64,000 nucleotides of DNA from Lobosporangium transversale (Eukaryota; Mortierellomycota; Mortierellomycetes; Mortierellales; Mortierellaceae). The position numbers were made by a program, and so were the translations under genes. Location of the stretch: the NCBI RefSeq assembly GCF_002105155.1, contig NW_019028993.1:434001-498000 (forward strand), given 5' to 3'. Below the pieces are notes generated by a model that saw only the letters and a program-made list of their open reading frames with translations, was not told where the DNA came from and ran no database searches. This document shows, piece after piece, positions 58,542 through 64,000 of this stretch (its first letter is position 1; each line of letters begins with the position of its first letter).

Positions 58542-58609
58542 AGTTCTTTGTCTCAATCCACTTCGTTTTGAGCATACAGCAAAAACTTAGTCAATTGTGG
58601 TGGGTACTC
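58542..58609 (-). repeat. Right terminal inverted repeat of Tc1-like element
   Basis: It pairs with 57252-57321 with a small gap and several mismatches in the outermost 15 bases, consistent with age. Confidence 0.9.
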
Positions 58610-58611
58610 TA

Positions 58612-61600
58612 TTTGTTACACAGAAGCTTTAAAAACACGTACAAACGTACAATACTTGGTGGCGTATATTATTATAGTACCAAAGGACTTTTGTTCTCCT
58701 TCTCTGGACTTCCTTCTTCCTATCATCTCCCATTACGACTACTCACTCTCTTTGTGTATTTTGATATTCTGAAATTTCCTATTATTGTTTTTTTTTTTTT
58801 TTTTTTGTTCTTCTAGAAGTGCTAGAAAACGAATGATCAAAACGCTTAAACTGGCTTCGCTCAACTGCACCTCAAAGAGTACTAGTACAATCAGGCAGTA
58901 AAGAGAACACATAGGAATGAGTAGCCATACCTTCCATGAAGTGGGGAAACGAAACTAATGATATGAGACCAAAGAAATTTCATTAAAATAGACAGAGTAT
59001 TTACGATGGAAGGACAGAAGTACAGAAGAACGATTTCTCCCTCCCGATTTGACCTCTAGGAAAGGGGAAAGGGGTAGAAAAAATAAGGAGTCTAAGAACT
59101 TTAATACATTTTTTTGTAGTGACGAAGTGTGCTAATAAATAATAGCTATTGTGCCAAACAGTGATCGTGTCTTGTCCTCCCGACACAGAAGCCGCTGAAC
59201 CAATATGACAACAATAGAAAGAAAGAAGAAAAATGTATCCAAAGCAGCATTCATAGTATCTGATTGGGGAAATTGACGCTTTGTATGGGATGTATATGCT
59301 ATGAAGTATAATCCTGCAGCTAAAAGTGAAGTTGGGAGAAAGAGATATAACAACCTAATGTGGATGAAGACGGCAGTCTATGCCAACTAATGCAGCAAGC
59401 CTGGAATGTTACACACCTGTAACAGAGGAATGGGAGAAACGCGCAGATAAAATCTTCTTGTTCCCTATTTTGTTGCCCCTTTCTCCTTGCGATTGCATTT
59501 CATTTTTTTATTTTATTTTATTTTTCTTTCAACTATTATTTATTACCCTGCCATCAATGTCGTACGAACCTACAGCAAAATCTCATTCAAACAACATCAA
59601 ATTCAAAAAGACAATAGTACAGAAGAACAAATGTTTTGGGAGTATGGAATTGATTGGTAGGTTTGCAGAGTAAAAACTGATCCATATATATCTACCTACA
59701 GGCATATCAGCGTGATGCAACAAAGCCAGAGACCTTTAAAATTTCGTAATGCGATGCAACTTGGTGCGAAAGTTGAGCATACGGCTCCTTTTTAATGAGA
59801 GTATTAAACAAACAAAATAAAATCGCGTCGCATTACTGATTCAAGTGTTTAGACGGCTCTAAAGTATAGACACCACACGATATTTGTATAGCCAATCATG
59901 GATCCATCCTGTGCATAGTCTAGTAGGACCGCCTCATTAGGTTTGCCATTAATTGCACATCGAACGAGGGATGCACCCCTGAGCTTCTGTTATAGGAAGG
60001 GTGAAAGAAGAGATGTTGGTAAAAAAATAAATAGAGGGCCTTGCGTCATTGAAAACAGAAATAAACAAACGCGGTAGAACCTGTTACAGCTCTTTGATGG
60101 GAATGCAGCATGGTGCATCCGGCCTAATCAAAGTAGCCAAGATGGCTGTTCTTCTTAAAAAAGGCTTATTAATTCGTAAGACAAATGGAAGCAATGTTGC
60201 GATAAAAGCCAAGCGAGAGAGCGACATGCGACGCATCTATCACTCACCACCTTGATGGACTGGAACCAGTTCTCCTCTTTTTGTCTCTGTTCTTTTTCAC
60301 TTTGGCTACATCCCCTTTTTCTAAATCTAAGCAGAAATAGCATGATACATCTGCCATGATCTCTCTGTCCATCAACTCATATCAGTACCCTCCCCTTTCT
60401 TCTGATACGCTCGTTCTCTGTTTTACCTTTCTACCTCCTTTCCTCTCCCAAAACTGTAGCCTTGCTCTCCTTTACTCTACAGCATTTGTTGTTTATTTAT
60501 CTCTGTCTCTGGTGTATTTCTCAGCCTAGACAATCAGCTAATCAATAGAGCACAGATTTCACCGTTTTCCAAAGTGATAGTATGCTGCTCAAAAAGCCAT
60601 TTACCGCTTATTTTTTTATGGCTGCATCACACAGGCTTTCAGTGTTGCAAAGCCCTTCCAAAGGATGTCTTTGATCGCAGGCCATCAAGGCAACATATCG
60701 GGACCAGTTGAGGATACTAGTGCGGTTGTCATTTTCCTTAAGCTCATCTACACTTTATTCCTATTTGCTTGTCGAGGCTAAGCGAGATTTATGTTTCTTC
60801 CACACGTGCCCACTCCCTGTTGATTTCCCAGACGTCCACAGTAAGAACCAAAGCAAACCAAAAGAGTCTTTGATACTTTACTCCATTTCCACCTTGGATC
60901 AGCATTTACATCTTTCTTTCCATTCTTTGATTAAACTATTCTTTCTCTCTCCTTCTCCGTCTCTTCTCTTCCTCTTCCTCTTCCTCTTCCTCTTCCTCTT
61001 CCTCTTCCCTTTTTCTTTTCCTTTGTTTTCTCTCTTTTACATCTCATTTATTCAAGGTATCTGCTTCATTCCAACTGTCTTTTTTATCATTCCTCCTTGT
61101 CCTCCGAACCCTTTTCCTCACACCCTTGTTTTTATCTGCGTGTTTTCTTTTCTTTTTCTTTTTTTTTACATCCTTTGGCTCATCCATTGCTTGGCTCCAT
61201 AGTTCACTTGATCCTTGCTTTATAAGCAGACACCAATAAGAAAAAGCACAACTCGAAGCAGCAGGTAGAGCAACATTTTTTTCTTAAAGACATACATTCT
61301 TGCTTTCCTCTCGCTCTCTTTTTTTGCTTGGGACCGTTTATATCATGCTCAGTTTTAACGTTGAACAGCTTTGAAGAAGAATACTGGTCAACGCAGGAGA
61401 ACTACATTTTCCTCTATGACTTTTCCAATCTCTTATTATCCATTCCTTCTGGTTCTTTTTTTTTTTTTTTTTTTTTTTTTTGCTCCTCTTCTTGACCACA
61501 AAACATTCATCGAATCTCCTTCTCTGTTTCATTTGAGTCCTACCAAAAGACACCTTGATCTTCTTTTGTCCCTACCTTCTTCAGCCTATTCCTCTTTTCT

Positions 61601-61996
61601 TTTTTTTTTAAGCGCCCAGGATTCAATTGTCTGTATTCATATTCGAACTGTAAATCATTCAAACATTAAGTAACACAATAACACCTCATATAAAAAAATA
61701 AGTTTGATGTTCTCTTTATTTTTTCCTTTTCAAAGGTCTGCTTATTCTGATTGGGGGCTTTGTTTAAAATTTTTTTTTTTTTGCACTATTTACGCGACAG
61801 GATATTTGTGGAACATTCGCTTTTTAGTGTAATGCAATCATTGAACATCTGTACATCTGTGAGAGAATGTTTTGCTTGGGGGAAAAGGAGGGGGTGAAGT
61901 GTGCCATGGCCCATGGTTCAATATCCATCCAAATTGAACGCATGCAAATTGCGCCAATCAGACAGCTCCTTTTCATCTGATGCAACCAAACAGCGA

Positions 61997-62039
<43 letters not shown>

Positions 62040-63197
62040 CGGTCCTGGGGTATAATACGACTTGTATCTCTCACGAATTTTGAACTTGATAAAACCGAGA
62101 TGGGGCTACCCAACAAGAACAAAGAAATATTAATTATTTATTATAAAATTTCATTGTCCCCATTTGGAAATGTTAAGAGCGGTGATTTGAAAGGAAGCTT
62201 TGATATTACTTGCTGATTTGTTTAGCCTAAAAAAAAAAGGCAGTAAAAGATGTGCATGCGTTTAATTGTTTGGCTAAACTAGCATGCTTTCTATTGGGCC
62301 ATTTAGTCTGGTACCAAGCGACGGGCACCGTTCACTGGCTCGATATTTTATCTCATTTTATCACTCCACCCATCACATCGCTCGTTTCGCCTCTTCTAGT
62401 TGTTGACGACCACTATCACTCATTCTCTGGTACTCGTTGCCTCTTTGGCTACCTAATGCATTATACCCTCGCCCCCATACACATCGCATGTCCCCTCCAC
62501 ATTTCTGTTGCAGCAAATCTGAGTAGGGGTATTGGATCAAAACGAAGCATAAACCCAAACATAAACATCGGCCATGCTCTGTGCACGCAACAAAAAGCAA
62601 AGAAAAAAAAAAAAAAAAGTGCTCACAAACGAACAAAGCCATCAGTCAACACGCATTAACCAATCTCTCATTTCCGGTGCCGCATATTTGTGTTTCATGT
62701 TCAATTCGTATATTTTAGCAGCAGCAGGAAAAAAAGCCTGGACACACTCTTAGTGCAAACGAAATATAGGATACCAGAAACCCCAACGGCCCACCCACAC
62801 GACCAAAAGACCAATTTACGATAAATATAGATCCCAGGCAGAGCTTCTTTGGGGACCATCATTCGTTTTGTGCCCACAGACACATTTAACAGCATCTCTT
62901 TTTTTAACATTGACGCGCATATTATCTTAACCTGCGTTGTTAGGCGTGCATATTCTTCCTTGCTTCCTTTTCACTTGCATCTTCCTCCCCTCCTCTCCCC
63001 TTCTTCCTTCCTTCTCTACATTTTTTCTCTCCGTCCTTCCCCCACTTCCATCCTCTCTTTGTTCCCTCTGTTTTACTCTCTTTAATATACGCTCCCTCAT
63101 CATTCCCTTGCATCCCAACATAACTGTCACTTCTTTCTAGCAGAGCATTATTCTGTTTTTATATTTCTCAACTTTATTTATTCTTTCTTAAACAGCC
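58612..63197. other. Long gene-free, pyrimidine-rich region
   Basis: 4.6 kb with no convincing gene. From about 60360 to 63180 the plus strand is strongly CT-rich, with seven TCTTCC units (60968-61009), a T27 tract near 61457-61481 and a T run of over 25 near 62009-62039. This looks like the extended promoter and leader of the gene starting at 63198. Long frames here are low-complexity Phe/Leu/Ser translations of CT repeats. Confidence 0.55.
60968..61009 (+). repeat. TCTTCC hexamer repeat x7
   Basis: Seven perfect tandem units of TCTTCC lie within the pyrimidine-rich upstream region. Confidence 0.92.
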
Positions 63198-64000
63198 ATG
63201 GCTGAAAGCATAGGTAATTAGTGATGTTATAAAATCTTAAACAAATGCAGTGTGCGCTGTACACTCAAGCGTTGGTTAATTGGTCGAATCTTTTCAGTAC
63301 TTCTATCCTTTGTCATCTTTATTACACATTCTCCCCTCTCCTTTTTCAGTCTCCACGCCCCTCTAATGCTCTGTTGTTTATACTCATTGACATAGAGGGC
63401 TCCACAACTATGACCATTGCCCCTGGATTCCCTTCAAGCATAAACAGAGCTGCGGACCACTCCATGGATGAGCCTAGTTCTGTAGGTCAACCAAACTCGC
63501 CTATGGAGGGAGTGATTTCAGCCAACAACGAAGCAGCAGCTTCCGCCGCCATAGCCACTCATATTTCGTCACTCATACCTCACAAGGGTACCAAGAACAA
63601 TATTATGCTGGGGGCAACTTCTATCTCACATACGCTTCCCATGGTGACTGGAAATAACTCTTTAAATCACTTCCAGTCAGATACCACTTCCCTTTACACT
63701 CATATCAACCCTGTTTTTAACCACACTACTTCAGGACTTTTACCGACCTCTGATACCACCAACTTTTCGATCTCCACTATCCCCAGCTCTACCAAAGCAG
63801 CATTTATGGCCATGCATGGCCACAATACCAGCCTTTATGAACCTCCCCGGCGGAACTCGGTCCCTACTCTTAGCACTGGTCAAGTAGAGCACAAGCATAA
63901 GAGTTCCTCGGAAGAAAAGACTTTACAACGCCAAGCATCCTGGTCAAGTTCCTCCTCGTCCTCCATATCCATAAGTGGGTTTCTTAGTGAGCCTCTTTCA
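63198..64000 (+). CDS. 5' end of a Ser/Thr-rich low-complexity protein (partial)
   Basis: The frame is open to the window edge. The model has a 16-nt first exon (63198-63213, ATG in a CCATGG context), an intron 63214-63395 (GTAATT..ATAG) and exon 2 from 63396 onward, giving about 207 residues so far. An alternative is a single exon starting at the ATG at 63411. The visible part has no domain: it is rich in Ser, Thr, Asn and His, with an Ala patch (EAAASAAIATH), RRNSVPTLS as a likely basophilic-kinase phosphosite, and a run of Ser at the end. Long upstream CT-rich leaders and Ser-rich N-termini are common in fungal regulators such as transcription factors or signalling scaffolds, but the product cannot be named from here. 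Confidence 0.6.

Larger units (their letters stand above)
57252..58609 (-). mobile_element. Decayed Tc1/mariner transposon
   Basis: The 1358-bp element is bounded by TA dinucleotides (57250-57251 and 58610-58611) and by imperfect terminal inverted repeats of about 70 bp. The minus strand encodes remnants of a Tc1-type transposase in the right order. A GRPRK hinge and the helix-turn-helix region lie near 58330, WSDEPKIN (first catalytic Asp) near 58050, VKFGG then MVWDCMSWNGPG near 57910, and FQHDSDRKH (second Asp) near 57780. Reading requires a frame change near 57925, and several stops occur upstream of 58090 and downstream of 57715, so the copy is dead. Size, TA target and motif order are all typical of Tc1. 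It lies between the CsbD-like promoter and the long gene-free region. Confidence 0.9.

Noticed and set aside
59132-59353. 73-codon hydrophobic minus-strand frame
   Set aside because: It looks like two membrane helices with a possible acceptor upstream, but I found no partner exon or family, so it may be chance or a relic.
60708-61202. 164-codon plus-strand frame rich in Phe, Leu and Ser
   Set aside because: It is the translation of CT-repeat DNA with no conserved domain; it fits an upstream pyrimidine-rich region better.

Overview
This window is nuclear DNA from a filamentous fungus. I infer an early-diverging lineage such as Mortierellomycota, with moderate confidence. The reasons are intron-rich genes with short introns, fungal multidomain enzymes (EGT1, FOL1), a mitochondrial presequence peptidase (OCT1), GPI-anchored aspartic proteases, and long poly(A)/poly(T) runs in introns and leaders. 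I saw no rRNA, tRNA, CRISPR or prophage. Exon models were built by hand from splice sites; reading frames close exactly in every gene except a two-base gap in one (5562-6645).

Left part (1-22.4 kb): the 3' part of an MFSD1-like transporter, the mitochondrial helicase IRC3, a YbjQ-family protein on the minus strand, a small membrane protein, EGT1 (ergothioneine), a phosphopentomutase/phosphoglucomutase (PRM15/PGM2 type), OCT1, the trifunctional folate enzyme FOL1, and a CsbD-like stress protein.

Middle (24.2-33 kb): three tandem paralogous phenol-2-monooxygenase-type flavoenzymes, the clearest accessory cluster here. Each has its own TATA-like box. They share two intron positions and differ at the others.

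35-48.4 kb: a cysteine-free disordered/coiled-coil protein ending in an SH3BGR (thioredoxin-fold) domain, the ER SNARE UFE1/syntaxin-18, a large SUN-domain nuclear envelope protein (minus strand), and the WD40 protein CMR1.

48.5-64 kb: two tandem GPI-anchored pepsin-like proteases (minus strand) with the same seven-exon structure, a second CsbD-like gene, a decayed Tc1/mariner element with about 70-bp terminal repeats, a long pyrimidine-rich gene-free stretch, and the 5' end of a low-complexity protein that runs off the window.

No single new molecular system stands out. The most interesting signals are splicing oddities: two GC-AG introns, a 22-nt microexon, a predicted 2-nt microexon, and an intron displaced by 21 nt between paralogs. 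The flavoenzyme array and the cysteine-free SH3BGR protein come next.
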